Counted from the stretch's first letter, positions 37,747 to 47,154 are shown. The stretch: DNA of 64,000 bases from Antarctobacter heliothermus (GCF_002237555.1 NZ_CP022540.1:3911001-3975000); one strand, 5' to 3'. Notes: generated from the sequence alone by a model not told the origin. Numbers and translations are program-made.

Positions 37747-39897
37747 TCAGCCCGCCGCCTTGAGCTCCAACCGGCGGCGGTGCAGAACCGGTTCGGTATA
37801 GCCAGAGGGCTGCACGCGGCCCTCCAGTACCAGTTCGCAGGCCGCCTGAAAGGCCACGCCGTCAAACCCCGGTGCCATGGGCCGATAGGTCGGATCGCCT
37901 GCATTCTGACGGTCGACCACTTCTGCCATGCGTCTCATGATTTCCATGACCTCGTCGCGGGTGACGACCCCGTGGTGCAGCCAGTTGGCGATATGCTGGC
38001 TTGAAATCCGGCAGGTGGCGCGGTCTTCCATCAGACCGACGTCGTTGATGTCGGGCACCTTGGAACAACCGACACCGGCATCGATCCAGCGGACAACGTA
38101 GCCAAGGATACCTTGGGCGTTGTTTTCGACCTCACGCGTGACCTGTTCGGGCCGCCATTTGCGGAAAGTGGCCAGCGGTATTTCCAGCACCGCGTCCACA
38201 TGGGCGCGGCGGCCCCCGGCGCGCAGCGCCTTTTGCACCGCAAACACATCGACCTTGTGATAGTGCAGCGCGTGCAGCGTGGCCGCAGTGGGCGACGGCA
38301 CCCAGGCGCAGTTGGCCCCTGCCTTGGGGTGTTCGATCTTGGCCTCCAGCATGGCGGCCATCTTGTCGGGAATGGCCCACATGCCCTTGCCGATCTGGGC
38401 CTTGCCAGACAACCCGCATTCCAGACCGATGTCGACGTTGCGCGCCTCATAGGCCCCGATCCAGCCCTTACGTTTGATGAAATCCTTGCGGGAAAACGGG
38501 CCCGCCTCCATCGAGGTATGGATCTCATCGCCGGTGCGGTCCAGAAAGCCAGTGTTGATAAAGGCGACGCGGTGTTTGGCGGCGCGGATGCACTCTTTCA
38601 GGTTCACCGTGGTCCGGCGCTCCTCATCCATGATGCCTAGTTTGACGGTGTAGCGCGGCAGGTTCAGCGCCTGTTCGACGAAGGTGAACACCTCATCGGC
38701 AAAGGCGACCTCATCCGGGCCATGCATCTTGGGTTTGACGACGTAGACGGACCCGTGGTGGCTATTGCGCAGGCCGCCTTCGGTGCGGCCCAGATCGTGT
38801 TTGGCGATCAGGACGGTGATCATCGCGTCCATCAGACCCTCGAAGATCTCAGAGCCGTCGCGCAAAAGGATCGCGGGGTTGGTCATCAGGTGGCCGACAT
38901 TGCGCACCAGCATCAGAGCACGGCCCTTGACCGTAAACGGTGCGCCATCAGAGCCGAGGAATTCGTGGTCCGGCGTAAGACGGCGAGTCAGCGTTGCTCC
39001 GCCCTTTTCAAAGCTCTCAGTCAGGTCGCCTTTCATCAGGCCCAGCCAGTTGGAATAGGCCAGCGTTTTGTCCTCGCCATCGACGCAGGCGACGGAATCC
39101 TCGCAGTCCATGATCGCCGAGACGGCGGATTCCAGTCGCACATCCGCCAGCCCCGCCTGATCGCGCGCGCCGATCTGATGGGTGCGGTCAAAGACCAGTT
39201 CCACATGCAGCCCGTTGTTGCACAACAAGATCGCATCGGGCGCCTTGGGGTGGCCGCGATAACCGCGAAACTTGGACGGATCGGCCAGCGGTGAATCGTC
39301 CACCAACAAAGCGCCGCCCTTGATGTGATACCGGCGCGCGTCGGCGTGGCTGACACCCTCGACCGGGAACGCCTCATCCAGAAACACCCGCGCGCGGGCG
39401 ATGACGCGGGCACCGCGTCCCTTGTCATAGCCGCCCTTGGGCGGGGACGAGCCGATGGCATCGGTGCCGTACAGCCCGTCGTACAGGCTGCCCCAACGGG
39501 CATTGGCCGCGTTCAGCGCGTAGCGGGCATTGGTGATCGGCACCACCAGTTGCGGGCCGGGAACGGAGGCGATCTCGGGGTCGGTATTGGCGGTTTCGAT
39601 CTCGAAGTCCCCGCCCTCGGGGCGCAGGTAGCCGATCTCGGAAAGAAATGCCTTGTACGCCTCATGGTCATGCGGCTGGTTGGCGCGGGCCTTGTGCCAA
39701 TCGTCAATCTGCTTTTGTAGCGTCTCGCGGGTGTCCAGCAGCGCGCGGTTGCGGGGGCCGAAATCATGCGCCAATGCAGACAGACTGTCCCAGAACGCAT
39801 CCGCTGCAATGCCCGTCCCCGGCAAGGCCTGCTCTTCGATGAACGCAGCCAGACGTGTGTCAACGTCCAGACCTGCGCGCGCTACACGGTCGACCAT
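37747..39897 (-). CDS. glcB: Malate synthase G
   Basis: 716 residues, the length of the monomeric G form. [40 protein letters not shown] and [14 protein letters not shown] fit the TIM-barrel core (each longer segment is at about residues 220-245, 267-281 and 335-348), and the C-terminal [18 protein letters not shown] region is conserved. It condenses glyoxylate and acetyl-CoA to malate in the cytoplasm. No isocitrate lyase is near, so glyoxylate may come from glycolate or ethylmalonyl-CoA-type metabolism. The divergent promoter region holds a perfect 9-bp inverted repeat. Confidence 0.97.
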   Translation of the reverse strand: MVDRVARAGLDVDTRLAAFIEEQALPGTGIAADAFWDSLSALAHDFGPRNRALLDTRETLQKQIDDWHKARANQPHDHEAYKAFLSEIGYLRPEGGDFEIETANTDPEIASVPGPQLVVPITNARYALNAANARWGSLYDGLYGTDAIGSSPPKGGYDKGRGARVIARARVFLDEAFPVEGVSHADARRYHIKGGALLVDDSPLADPSKFRGYRGHPKAPDAILLCNNGLHVELVFDRTHQIGARDQAGLADVRLESAVSAIMDCEDSVACVDGEDKTLAYSNWLGLMKGDLTESFEKGGATLTRRLTPDHEFLGSDGAPFTVKGRALMLVRNVGHLMTNPAILLRDGSEIFEGLMDAMITVLIAKHDLGRTEGGLRNSHHGSVYVVKPKMHGPDEVAFADEVFTFVEQALNLPRYTVKLGIMDEERRTTVNLKECIRAAKHRVAFINTGFLDRTGDEIHTSMEAGPFSRKDFIKRKGWIGAYEARNVDIGLECGLSGKAQIGKGMWAIPDKMAAMLEAKIEHPKAGANCAWVPSPTAATLHALHYHKVDVFAVQKALRAGGRRAHVDAVLEIPLATFRKWRPEQVTREVENNAQGILGYVVRWIDAGVGCSKVPDINDVGLMEDRATCRISSQHIANWLHHGVVTRDEVMEIMRRMAEVVDRQNAGDPTYRPMAPGFDGVAFQAACELVLEGRVQPSGYTEPVLHRRRLELKAAG

Positions 39898-39991
39898 GGT
39901 ATACCTCTTCTAATGCCTTGACGCGGACCGTAGCATTCTGTTTCCGATAGGCAACAAGGGGCATCGCATTTATTGCCTTCCCGAAAGAGAA

Positions 39992-40018
39992 GCTGTTTCA
40001 GGCTAAGTTTGAAACAGC
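39992..40018. promoter_or_regulatory. Operator candidate between glcB and the CatA-like gene
   Basis: GCTGTTTCA (39992-40000) is the exact reverse complement of TGAAACAGC (40010-40018), with a 9-base spacer. It lies about 95 bases before the glcB start and 35 bases before the CatA-like start, in good position to control either. Confidence 0.55.
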
Positions 40019-40052
40019 ACTTTATCCGGCAAAGTCGAAAAAGGGGGCACGC

Positions 40053-40682
40053 ATGGCTGAACATGAGGTCGATCTGGACAGCTGGCCCCGGACCGAACAG
40101 TTTCGATGGTTCAAGGGATTCGCCCGGCCGCATTATGCGGTGACCGTCCGGCTGGATGCGACCCAGTTGATGACGCAGCGCAAATCACAGGGCATATCGG
40201 TTTTTCGCGCCTGTCTTCATGCCATCGGCCACGGGCTGCACGCGGTGCCCGAACTGAACATGCGGTTTCGCGGCGATGTGGTCGTGCGTCATGACAGGGT
40301 TCTGTTGTCGTCGCCGGTGCCGCGCCCCGAAGGCGGGTTCAGCTTTTCCTATGTGCCATTTCATGAAAGTTTCGAAGAGTTCGACAAAGGCGCTATCACC
40401 GCGATCGCAGAGGCGCGGCAGCGGACAACGCTGGAGGCGAACACCGGGCGCGGCGACGCGGTAGCCTATATGTCCTGCCTGCCGTGGATGGATTTCACAT
40501 CGCTGGACAACGCCATGCCCGATGCGCAGGACTGCATTCCGCGCGTGGCCTGGGGCAAGATCGTCTCGGAGTGTGACCGCTGGCGCATGGCGATGAGCCT
40601 GCAGGTGCATCACGCGCTGGTGGACGGCGAGCATATGGGCGCGTATTTCGCCGCCGTGCAAGAGGCGTTGGACGCGGACTGA
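40053..40682 (+). CDS. CatA-like O-acetyltransferase
   Basis: 209 residues, the length of a type A chloramphenicol acetyltransferase subunit. The catalytic histidine is in LQVHHALVDGEHMGAYF (compare HHAVCDG in CAT), and FRWFKGFARPHYAVTV and SFSYVPFHESFEEF match conserved CAT segments. It is a trimeric acetyl-CoA-dependent enzyme in the known cases. As the residues lining the chloramphenicol pocket cannot be checked here, resistance should not be assumed; many chromosomal relatives acetylate other hydroxyls. Confidence 0.85.
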   Translation: MAEHEVDLDSWPRTEQFRWFKGFARPHYAVTVRLDATQLMTQRKSQGISVFRACLHAIGHGLHAVPELNMRFRGDVVVRHDRVLLSSPVPRPEGGFSFSYVPFHESFEEFDKGAITAIAEARQRTTLEANTGRGDAVAYMSCLPWMDFTSLDNAMPDAQDCIPRVAWGKIVSECDRWRMAMSLQVHHALVDGEHMGAYFAAVQEALDAD

Positions 40683-40702
40683 CGCCGTGCGAGGCGTCCG
40701 CC

Positions 40703-42523
40703 TCAGGCGGCTGCCTCATCCTCACCTGACTGCTGGCGGGCCCAGAGTGCCGAATAACGCCCCTGACGCGTCAACAGATCGTCGTGGGTGCCCTGTTCGA
40801 CCACGATGCCGTCCTGCAACACCACAATCCGGTCTGCATCGGCAATGGTGGACAGGCGGTGCGCGATGGTGATCACGGTCCGCCCTTCGCCCGCGCGGCG
40901 CAGCGCCTCTTGGATTGAGGCCTCTGTTTCGGTGTCCAGCGCCGAGGTCGCCTCATCCAGCAGCAGGATCGGCGGATCTTTCAGCAGGGTGCGGGCGATG
41001 CCGACACGCTGCTTTTCGCCGCCTGACAATTTCAACCCGCGTTCGCCGACCTGCGTTTCGTAGCCTTCGGGCAGGCTGGAAATAAAGTCATGGATCTGTG
41101 CGGCTTGGGCCGCGGCTATGATGTCGGCCTCGGATGCGCCGTCGCGGCCATAGGCGATGTTGTAGCGGATCGTGTCGTTGAACAGCACCGTGTCCTGCGG
41201 CACCACGCCGATGGCAGCGTGCAGGCTGTCCTGTGTCACGTCGCGCAGATCCTGCCCGTCGATGGTGACGCTGCCGCCGTCCACATCGTAGAACCGGAAC
41301 AACAACCGCCCTATGGTGGATTTTCCCGACCCCGACGGCCCGACAAGTGCCACGTTCTCCCCTGCGCCCACCGTCACGTCGATGCCCTTGAGGATCGGGC
41401 GGGTCGGCTCATACCCGAATTGTACATCCGCAAAGGTCACGACGCCGCCCGCAACCGCCAGATCAGGCGCGCCGGGCTTGTCCGACACCTCACGCGGTTG
41501 TTCCAGCAGTTCGAACATCTCGCCCATGTCGACCAGCGCCTGCCGGATCTCTCGGTAGACGGTGCCGAGAAAGTTCAGCGGCATGGTGATCTGAATCATG
41601 TAGGCGTTGACCATGACAAAATCGCCCACGGTCAGCGCGCCGTTCTGCACACCCGTCGCGGCCATGACCATGACCGCAACCAGACCGCTGGTGATGATCA
41701 GCGACTGCCCGGTGTTCAGCGCCGCCAATGACGTAGCCGTCTTGATCGCCGCCGCCTCATAGCCCTGCATGGCCACGTCATAACGCGCCGCCTCACGCCC
41801 TTCGGCCCCGAAATACTTGACCGTCTCAAAATTCAGCAGGCTGTCGATCGCTTTTTGATTCGCGTCTGTGTCCTGCTTGTTCATCTCGCGGCGCAGTTTG
41901 ACCCGCCATTCCGTGACCTTGAACGTGAACAGGATATAGAGGCTGATCACCCCGACAACGACGGCCAGATACCAGACGTCAAACAGGAAAAAGAGCACCG
42001 CCGCGACAAGCACCAGTTCCAGCATCAAAGGCCCGATGCTGAAGAGCAGGAAACGCAGCAGGAATTCCACGCCTTTGACGCCGCGCTCGATGATCCGGCT
42101 TAGCCCGCCGGTTTTGCGCGTGATGTGATAGCGCATGGACAGGCGGTGAATGTGGGTAAAGGTCTCCAGCGCCAGACGGCGCAGCGCGCGTTGTCCGACC
42201 TTGGCAAAGACCGCATCGCGGAGTTGCTGGAATCCAACGGTCATCAGCCGCGCCATACCATAGGCCACGGTCAGACCCACCGCCCCCAGCATCAAGTCGG
42301 ACACGTCGCCCGACAGAGTATCGACCGCTGCCTTATACAGGATGGGGGTGAACACGGCGATCAGCTTGGCCAGCACCAGAAAGCCCAGAGCGATGACCAC
42401 GCGGCGCTTGGCCCATGTCTGGCCCTCTGGCCAGAGATAGGGACCGACGCGACGGATGGTGCGCCAGCCAGAGCGGCGCTCTTCGCGGGCGATGTCACTG
42501 GCGGAGGTCAAATCTGGGGGCAT
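40703..42523 (-). CDS. ATM1-type ABC exporter (fused permease and ATPase)
   Basis: 606 residues. Six membrane helices (about 40-320) are followed by an ATPase domain with Walker A GPSGSGKST, signature LSGGEKQRVGIA, Walker B ILLLDEATSALD and the H-loop IAHRLSTI. The membrane part (TDANQKAIDSLLNFETVKYFGAEGREAARY, about 240-269) is typical of ATM1/HMT1 exporters, which export glutathione conjugates or Fe-S precursors and give heavy-metal tolerance in alphaproteobacteria. It should work as a homodimer in the inner membrane. ATG 42523 has AAGGT upstream. Confidence 0.92.
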   Translation of the reverse strand: MPPDLTSASDIAREERRSGWRTIRRVGPYLWPEGQTWAKRRVVIALGFLVLAKLIAVFTPILYKAAVDTLSGDVSDLMLGAVGLTVAYGMARLMTVGFQQLRDAVFAKVGQRALRRLALETFTHIHRLSMRYHITRKTGGLSRIIERGVKGVEFLLRFLLFSIGPLMLELVLVAAVLFFLFDVWYLAVVVGVISLYILFTFKVTEWRVKLRREMNKQDTDANQKAIDSLLNFETVKYFGAEGREAARYDVAMQGYEAAAIKTATSLAALNTGQSLIITSGLVAVMVMAATGVQNGALTVGDFVMVNAYMIQITMPLNFLGTVYREIRQALVDMGEMFELLEQPREVSDKPGAPDLAVAGGVVTFADVQFGYEPTRPILKGIDVTVGAGENVALVGPSGSGKSTIGRLLFRFYDVDGGSVTIDGQDLRDVTQDSLHAAIGVVPQDTVLFNDTIRYNIAYGRDGASEADIIAAAQAAQIHDFISSLPEGYETQVGERGLKLSGGEKQRVGIARTLLKDPPILLLDEATSALDTETEASIQEALRRAGEGRTVITIAHRLSTIADADRIVVLQDGIVVEQGTHDDLLTRQGRYSALWARQQSGEDEAAA

Positions 42524-42611
42524 GGGGGACCTTTGGCTGATCCCCCTCACCTAGCCCTTTGGTTGCCGGGTTTCCATAGCCGCCCTGACATTGGCGCGGC
42601 CCCGGTGTCGA

Positions 42612-44522
42612 TCAGTTCCCCGCGCCGTCCGGCAGGTTGAAGATCTGGCCGGGATAGATCAGGTTGGGGTTGCGGATCCGTTCGCGGTTGGCCTCAAAGA
42701 TGCGGACATATTGCATACCGTCGCCGTACCGGTTGCTTGAAATTCCCCAGAGCGTGTTGCCCGGCTGAATCGTCACGGTGCGCACAAGGCCGGTGCCACC
42801 GGCAAGGGCGCCTTCCAGCACAGCCGCGTTTTCACGCAGGAACGGGCTTTCGACGCGGGCGGTGACCTGACCGCGCTCATTGATCTGGTCGATGCGCAGC
42901 ACATAGGTGCCCTGATCCACCTCTGGCAGTTCTACCCGCCAGCCGCCGTCTTCGCGGATCCGCGAGGTGGTGACAGGCGTGTTGTCCAGATAGACGCGCA
43001 CAAAGGACGTTGTCTTACCGCGTCCCGACAGCAGCACATCGCCCTGATCATCATAGCTGATCGAATCGAGCGCCACGTCCCCCGGCGCAATGGGTGCGGT
43101 CGACAGCGCCTCGATCCCGCGCGGGGTGGACAGCAGCACCGCAGGTCCGCGCGCCGAAGACGGAGGGTCTGTTGCCTCTGGCAGGACGCGGGCGGTGATC
43201 ACCGTATCCGCTGCGGGCAACGCCGGATCGACTGCGCCGACTGAGCTGGCAGGATCGGGGATTCCGGCGGTCACGGTCCCGACCTGCGGCGCGTCGGGAT
43301 CCTTGTCGTCGACGGCAACGGGCGTGCCGGTCGCCGCCACCGGACGCAAGGGGGCCGCCCCCGCCTCTGGTGCGGGCTGTGTGCCCGGAACGGGGCCACG
43401 CGCCGGTGCGCCGTTCCATACGGGCGCTCCAAGCGGATCGGGTCCGGCGCCGACCTCGGGTTGCGGGAACGCTCGGGCGATCTGGTCGGGGGCCACGGCG
43501 GGCTGGCCTTCGACCGCACCGGGATCGACGACCGGGTCCGTGGCCGCCACTGTGCCCGCGTCTCCGACAGGCGGAATGGTGGCGACAGGTGAGGTTGTGG
43601 CGCGCGCCGGATCGGCAACAGACGCATTCGGGTCGGGCCGTGTCTCAAAGATGGGGCCCGGATCTACTAGGCTTGTGTCGACGGGGGTTTTGGGCTGGCG
43701 TTCGGGGGAGAGGTCGACAGCGGCGACCTGTTGCGGCGCGACAATCACCTCTCCTTCGGACAGGACCGTCTTTTCGTCGGCGGTCTGGCGCAGGCTGATC
43801 ACAGCCGCCCGGTCCGGCGGCAGGTTAAGGAAGGTGGTGAACTTGCCGTCGCTCCCGATCTCCAGCGTTTCAACCGGCTCTCCATCGACGATCACTTCGA
43901 GCTTGGCACCCGGCTCTCCCCCGCCTGCGATCAGCGAAAACCCATCGGTTTCCGCGCGCACGACGTCAAAGTTGGGGCGTTTGATCGCCACGTCGCCGTC
44001 CAACAGCAATTCGGGGACGACGGCGGTTGCGCCGGGATCAAACAGCGGCAGCAAAGCACTGGCGGCCGGTTCGGGGGCGGCCCCTTCCTTGACGGGTGCG
44101 GGCGCGGCGGCGGTCTCGATCGGGGCGTCCGCGACGGATGTCGCGTCCGGAGCGGGTGATTTCGGATCGGCAATGGCTGCGGTTTCCAGCGGCGGCGTTG
44201 CGGGATCGGGCGCATCCGCCGTTGCAACCGGCGCGGCGGTCGGGTCAGGCGCATCCGTCGTCGCAACAGGCGCGGTGGTCGGGTCGGGTGCATCTGCTGT
44301 TACGACCGGAGCCGCCACGGGATCGGCTGTCGCCAGCGGCGCATCGGCATTTGGCGCGACCGGAGGCACGGGTGCCTCGGGCGCGGTCACCACCGCTGCG
44401 GGCGGCGGCGTGTCCACGGCGGGCGTGCCCGGCATCTGGATTATGCCGGTCATCACCATCACGGTCACGGTCCCGACGGTCCCGGCACCAGCGATGGCCG
44501 AATAGAGTGCAATCTTGCTCAT
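42612..44522 (-). CDS. LysM-domain protein with long Pro/Ala/Asp-rich linker
   Basis: 636 residues. An N-terminal membrane helix (IALYSAIAGAGTVGTVTVMVM) is followed by a low-complexity region (about 25-170) with a 13-residue unit of the form DAPDPTxAPVATx repeated about three times. Next come two Ig-like or BON-like beta segments (about 195-290 and 490-560) and a C-terminal LysM domain (about 585-632, VTIQPGNTLWGISSNRYGDG and NPNLIYPGQIFNLP). It probably binds peptidoglycan in the periplasm. The same layout is known in Rhodobacteraceae under the name LysM peptidoglycan-binding protein; its enzyme activity, if any, is not visible. Confidence 0.87.
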   Translation of the reverse strand: MSKIALYSAIAGAGTVGTVTVMVMTGIIQMPGTPAVDTPPPAAVVTAPEAPVPPVAPNADAPLATADPVAAPVVTADAPDPTTAPVATTDAPDPTAAPVATADAPDPATPPLETAAIADPKSPAPDATSVADAPIETAAAPAPVKEGAAPEPAASALLPLFDPGATAVVPELLLDGDVAIKRPNFDVVRAETDGFSLIAGGGEPGAKLEVIVDGEPVETLEIGSDGKFTTFLNLPPDRAAVISLRQTADEKTVLSEGEVIVAPQQVAAVDLSPERQPKTPVDTSLVDPGPIFETRPDPNASVADPARATTSPVATIPPVGDAGTVAATDPVVDPGAVEGQPAVAPDQIARAFPQPEVGAGPDPLGAPVWNGAPARGPVPGTQPAPEAGAAPLRPVAATGTPVAVDDKDPDAPQVGTVTAGIPDPASSVGAVDPALPAADTVITARVLPEATDPPSSARGPAVLLSTPRGIEALSTAPIAPGDVALDSISYDDQGDVLLSGRGKTTSFVRVYLDNTPVTTSRIREDGGWRVELPEVDQGTYVLRIDQINERGQVTARVESPFLRENAAVLEGALAGGTGLVRTVTIQPGNTLWGISSNRYGDGMQYVRIFEANRERIRNPNLIYPGQIFNLPDGAGN

Positions 44523-44651
44523 GGCAGCCTTCCGAACGTCTGTCCCTGAGGCCGCAGCCCCCCGACGGGACCACAGGGTGGTTGAGCGTGTATATCCCAC
44601 AGGCTACGAAGGGTCAAAAGTCGTTTTCTTTCGGCAGCCTTGAGGTTTTGC

Positions 44652-45203
44652 ATGTCTACATCCTCCATCTGTGTCTATTGCGGGTCGCGCAAGGGCGGAA
44701 ATCCCCTCTTCACATCCGAGGCCGAGGCGCTGGGGCAGGCTCTGGCCAAAGAAGGCTGGCGGCTTGTCTACGGTGCCGGCGATGTCGGCCTGATGGGCAC
44801 CGTCGCGCGAGCCGCACAGGCAGCGGGCGGTGAGACCTTTGGCGTGATCCCGACCCACCTGCTGCAGCTGGAGGTCGGCAAGACCGATCTCACCCGGTTC
44901 GTGATCACCGAGACGATGCATGAGCGCAAGAAGGTCATGCTGATGAACGCCGACGCGGTGGTGGTCATGCCCGGCGGGGCCGGGTCGCTGGACGAGTTTT
45001 TCGAGGTTCTGACCTGGCGGCAGTTGGGTCTGCACCAAAAGCCCATCATCTTGCTGGATGTGGCCGGGTACTGGGAACCGCTGCAGGCGCTGATGCGCCA
45101 TGTGGTCGATAACGGCTTTGCCGATGGGTCTTTGCTGGACTTTGTTCAGGCCGGCGGCTCGGCGGATGAGGTCATGACGCTCTTGCGGCGCGCCCTGTCC
45201 TGA
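44652..45203 (+). CDS. LOG-family nucleotide 5'-monophosphate phosphoribohydrolase (TIGR00730)
   Basis: 183 residues. The start ICVYCGSRKG, then GLVYGAG-like RLVYGAGDVGLMG, and the signature PGGAGSLDEFFE with ERKKVMLMNADA before it identify the LOG family. Members release the base from cytokinin riboside monophosphates or AMP/CMP-type nucleotides; bacterial substrates vary. ATG 44652 gives the family-like start. It is convergent with rarD, overlapping its end by 58 bases. Confidence 0.93.
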   Translation: MSTSSICVYCGSRKGGNPLFTSEAEALGQALAKEGWRLVYGAGDVGLMGTVARAAQAAGGETFGVIPTHLLQLEVGKTDLTRFVITETMHERKKVMLMNADAVVVMPGGAGSLDEFFEVLTWRQLGLHQKPIILLDVAGYWEPLQALMRHVVDNGFADGSLLDFVQAGGSADEVMTLLRRALS

Positions 45204-46060
45204 GCCAGCCCCGCACCCGAATACAGCGCCAGCGCGATCCAGATCAGGCCAAAGGTCGTGATGTGAAACGGCGTCAGCGGTTCGCCAAACAACACCACGG
45301 CGCAGAAGAACTGCAGGGTCGGGTTGAGGTATTGCAACAAACCCAGCGTCGCCATGTTCACCTTTTTGGCGGCGGCGGAAAACAGGATCATGGGAAAGGC
45401 AGTCAGCAGGCCGGAAAGCACCAGCAGGCCGGATGTCCGGACATCCACGCCGAAGACGCCTGTGCCTTGCCCCTGCAACCACAACAGCCAAAGCAACGCC
45501 AGCGGGCCAAGCAACACCACCTCTGCGGTGACAGAGACAACCGCGCCCACGGCCAGACGCTTTTTCACCAGACCGTAGGCCCCAAATGTCACGGCCAGCG
45601 TCAGTGCGATCCACGGCGCGCTGCCCAGCCCGACGGTCAGCGTGGTCACCGCCAGCGCCGCCAGACCGACCGCCACCCATTGCAATGCGGCCAGACGCTC
45701 TCGCAAAACGACAACCCCCAGTAGAACGGCGACCAGCGGAAAGATGTAATACCCAAGCGAGGTTTCCCGCACCTGCCCGATCTGCACCGAAAAGATGAAC
45801 AAAAACCAGTTGGTCGAGATCATCAGCGCAGCAAAACCGGTGATCAGCACCGCCCTGCCCGTCCCCAGCGCATCGCGCAATTTGCCTAGTCGCCCCTGCA
45901 CCACCAGCAACCCGGCAAAGACAACTAGCGACCAGAAGGTGCGATGCGCCAGCAGTTCCAGTGGCGGCACATTGACCAGCAGTTTGTAGTAGATCGGCGA
46001 AAGCCCCCAGATCGTGCAGGCGCCGATCATGAGGAAAATGCCTTTGGTGCTGTCTTGCAT
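45146..46060 (-). CDS. rarD: EamA-family transporter RarD
   Basis: 304 residues with ten membrane helices in two EamA repeats. LMIGACTIWGLSPIYYKLL near the start, STNWFLFIFSVQIGQVRETSLGYYI (about 85-110) and LLQYLNPTLQFFCAVVLFGEP are the RarD markers. The substrate is not known for the family. ATG 46060 has AAAGG a few bases upstream on the minus strand. An unusual structured leader (46061-46185) precedes it, and its last 58 bases overlap the convergent LOG gene. Confidence 0.92.
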   Translation of the reverse strand: MQDSTKGIFLMIGACTIWGLSPIYYKLLVNVPPLELLAHRTFWSLVVFAGLLVVQGRLGKLRDALGTGRAVLITGFAALMISTNWFLFIFSVQIGQVRETSLGYYIFPLVAVLLGVVVLRERLAALQWVAVGLAALAVTTLTVGLGSAPWIALTLAVTFGAYGLVKKRLAVGAVVSVTAEVVLLGPLALLWLLWLQGQGTGVFGVDVRTSGLLVLSGLLTAFPMILFSAAAKKVNMATLGLLQYLNPTLQFFCAVVLFGEPLTPFHITTFGLIWIALALYSGAGLAQDRARRKSVMTSSAEPPA

Positions 46061-46185
46061 GAAAAAACCTTTCGGCAGGCACGGCTTTCCCGCCAGAGGT
46101 GCCACGCTATGCGCCCGCCGGATCAGGTTCAAGGGCAGGTCCCACCCCCGACCGGCGGGGTCAAAGCGACGCAGCGGTTGCTTTT
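46061..46185 (-). promoter_or_regulatory. Structured rarD leader with a partial THI-box core, possible riboswitch
   Basis: On the minus strand the leader contains CTTGAACCTGATCC (46133-46120), the conserved 3' segment of TPP riboswitches. Stems nest around it: CGCTGCG (46176-46170) with CGCATAGCG (46113-46105, two-base bulge), CCCGCCGG (46159-46152) with CCGGCGGG (46121-46114), and an inner GGGT/GCCC. The CTGAGA segment that binds the thiamine pyrimidine is missing, so this is not a standard TPP riboswitch. A variant ligand class, a degenerate copy or chance are all possible. Confidence 0.45.
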
Positions 46186-46190
46186 TTCAG

Positions 46191-46218
46191 AATCATGTAA
46201 TAATGTAATTACATGATT
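46191..46218. promoter_or_regulatory. Inverted-repeat operator overlapping the ArsR-type gene start
   Basis: AATCATGTAAT (46191-46201) is the exact reverse complement of ATTACATGATT (46208-46218), spaced by six bases. The right arm covers the start codon (46213). The AT-N-rich dyad has the form of ArsR-family operators, so self-repression is likely. Confidence 0.6.
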
Positions 46219-46563
46219 ACCAATGATGGCATGGATGCAGTATTCAACGCCCTCGCCCACGCAACGCGGCGACGGATCCTTGACCTTGTGCGCGACACGC
46301 CGGGGATCACGGTGGGCGCATTGGCTGCCAATTTCGATGTCAGCCGGATCGCGGTGATGAACCATCTCGCGGTCCTGTCCGAGGCGGGATTGGTGATCAG
46401 CAAGAAATCCGGGCGCACAAGAACTCTGTTTTTGAACGCCACCCCGATCCGCGAGATGCAACTGCGCTGGCTGGATTCCTACAGCGCCGTCTGGACCGAC
46501 CGGGTTCTTGACCTGAAACACGCGGCAGAGGCCGCACATGCCGCAAAGGACACCGAGACATGA
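46213..46563 (+). CDS. ArsR-family HTH regulator
   Basis: 116 residues. The winged helix (about 5-85) has FNALAHATRRRILDLVRDTPG, then FDVSRIAVMNHLAVLSEAGLV, a pattern of the ArsR branch that is paired with SRPBCC proteins. No cysteine metal site (ELCVCDL) is present. Its last four bases overlap the next gene's ATG (ATGA), so both are translated together. A dyad over its own start codon suggests autoregulation. Confidence 0.9.
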   Translation: MITNDGMDAVFNALAHATRRRILDLVRDTPGITVGALAANFDVSRIAVMNHLAVLSEAGLVISKKSGRTRTLFLNATPIREMQLRWLDSYSAVWTDRVLDLKHAAEAAHAAKDTET

Positions 46564-47114
46564 TCGCCACCCATGACGACGCCGCCCCGGGCCACGCGCC
46601 CACCACCACAACCCATGTCAGCCGCACGCTGATCAAGGCCCCGGTCGAAACCGTCTGGTCGATCCTGACCAAGACCGATGAGGCGCTGCCGTTCTTCTTT
46701 GGCGGGATCTGCGAAACCGTGGACGGGCTGCACCCCGGCGCGAAAATGCGGATGGTGCACCGCAACCGCAAGATCGCCATGGTGGTGGGTGAGGTGTTGG
46801 CCTTTGAGCCGCCGCGCCTGTATTCTCACACCTTCCGAATGACCACTATTGATGAGCCACCCTGCGTTGTCACTTATCGCCTTGCCGAACATGCAGACGG
46901 CTGCGAATTTTCCCTGACCATCGACCGCGCAGTGCCGGGCAGCAAGTTGGAGAAACAGATGCTGGGGGCGCAAGGCTTTATCGGTGCCAACCTGCGCGCA
47001 CTGGCCGAAACTGGCTGCCCCGCCCTGTCGGGCCGCATGGTGGGCTTGCTGTCACCACTGAGCGCGCTGCTGGCGAAACCTTCTCAGCGCATTGGAAATT
47101 GGCCGCTGGATTGA
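46560..47114 (+). CDS. SRPBCC/AHSA1-domain protein
   Basis: 184 residues. Residues about 18-150 fit the START-like SRPBCC fold: SRTLIKAPVETVWSILT, LHPGAKMRMVHRNRK, EPPRLYSHTF and TYRLAEHADGCEFSLTIDR. These proteins bind hydrophobic ligands. The ArsR-SRPBCC gene pair is common; the ligand is usually unknown. The C-terminal 35 residues are extra to the domain. Confidence 0.85.
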   Translation: MIATHDDAAPGHAPTTTTHVSRTLIKAPVETVWSILTKTDEALPFFFGGICETVDGLHPGAKMRMVHRNRKIAMVVGEVLAFEPPRLYSHTFRMTTIDEPPCVVTYRLAEHADGCEFSLTIDRAVPGSKLEKQMLGAQGFIGANLRALAETGCPALSGRMVGLLSPLSALLAKPSQRIGNWPLD

Positions 47115-47123
47115 AACGCGGCA

Positions 47124-47154
47124 CAAAAAAACGCCCCGGAAAACTCCGGGGCGT
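47124..47154 (-). terminator. Terminator after sodB
   Basis: On the minus strand ACGCCCCGG and CCGGGGCGT pair around a six-base loop (47131-47154) and are followed by seven T (47130-47124). It lies 35 bases past the sodB stop and also closes the convergent SRPBCC operon. Confidence 0.92.

Noticed and set aside
40053..40682. Chloramphenicol resistance gene
   Set aside because: The family fold and catalytic HHALVDG are present, but chromosomal CatA-like proteins often act on other substrates, so a resistance claim is not supported.
44604..46082. 492-codon minus-strand frame spanning LOG and rarD
   Set aside because: Its first part is an off-frame reading of rarD and the rest is antisense to LOG; both real genes are well supported.
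46061..46185. Canonical TPP riboswitch upstream of rarD
   Set aside because: The conserved CTGAGA segment and P3 arm are absent; kept only as a variant-type finding.
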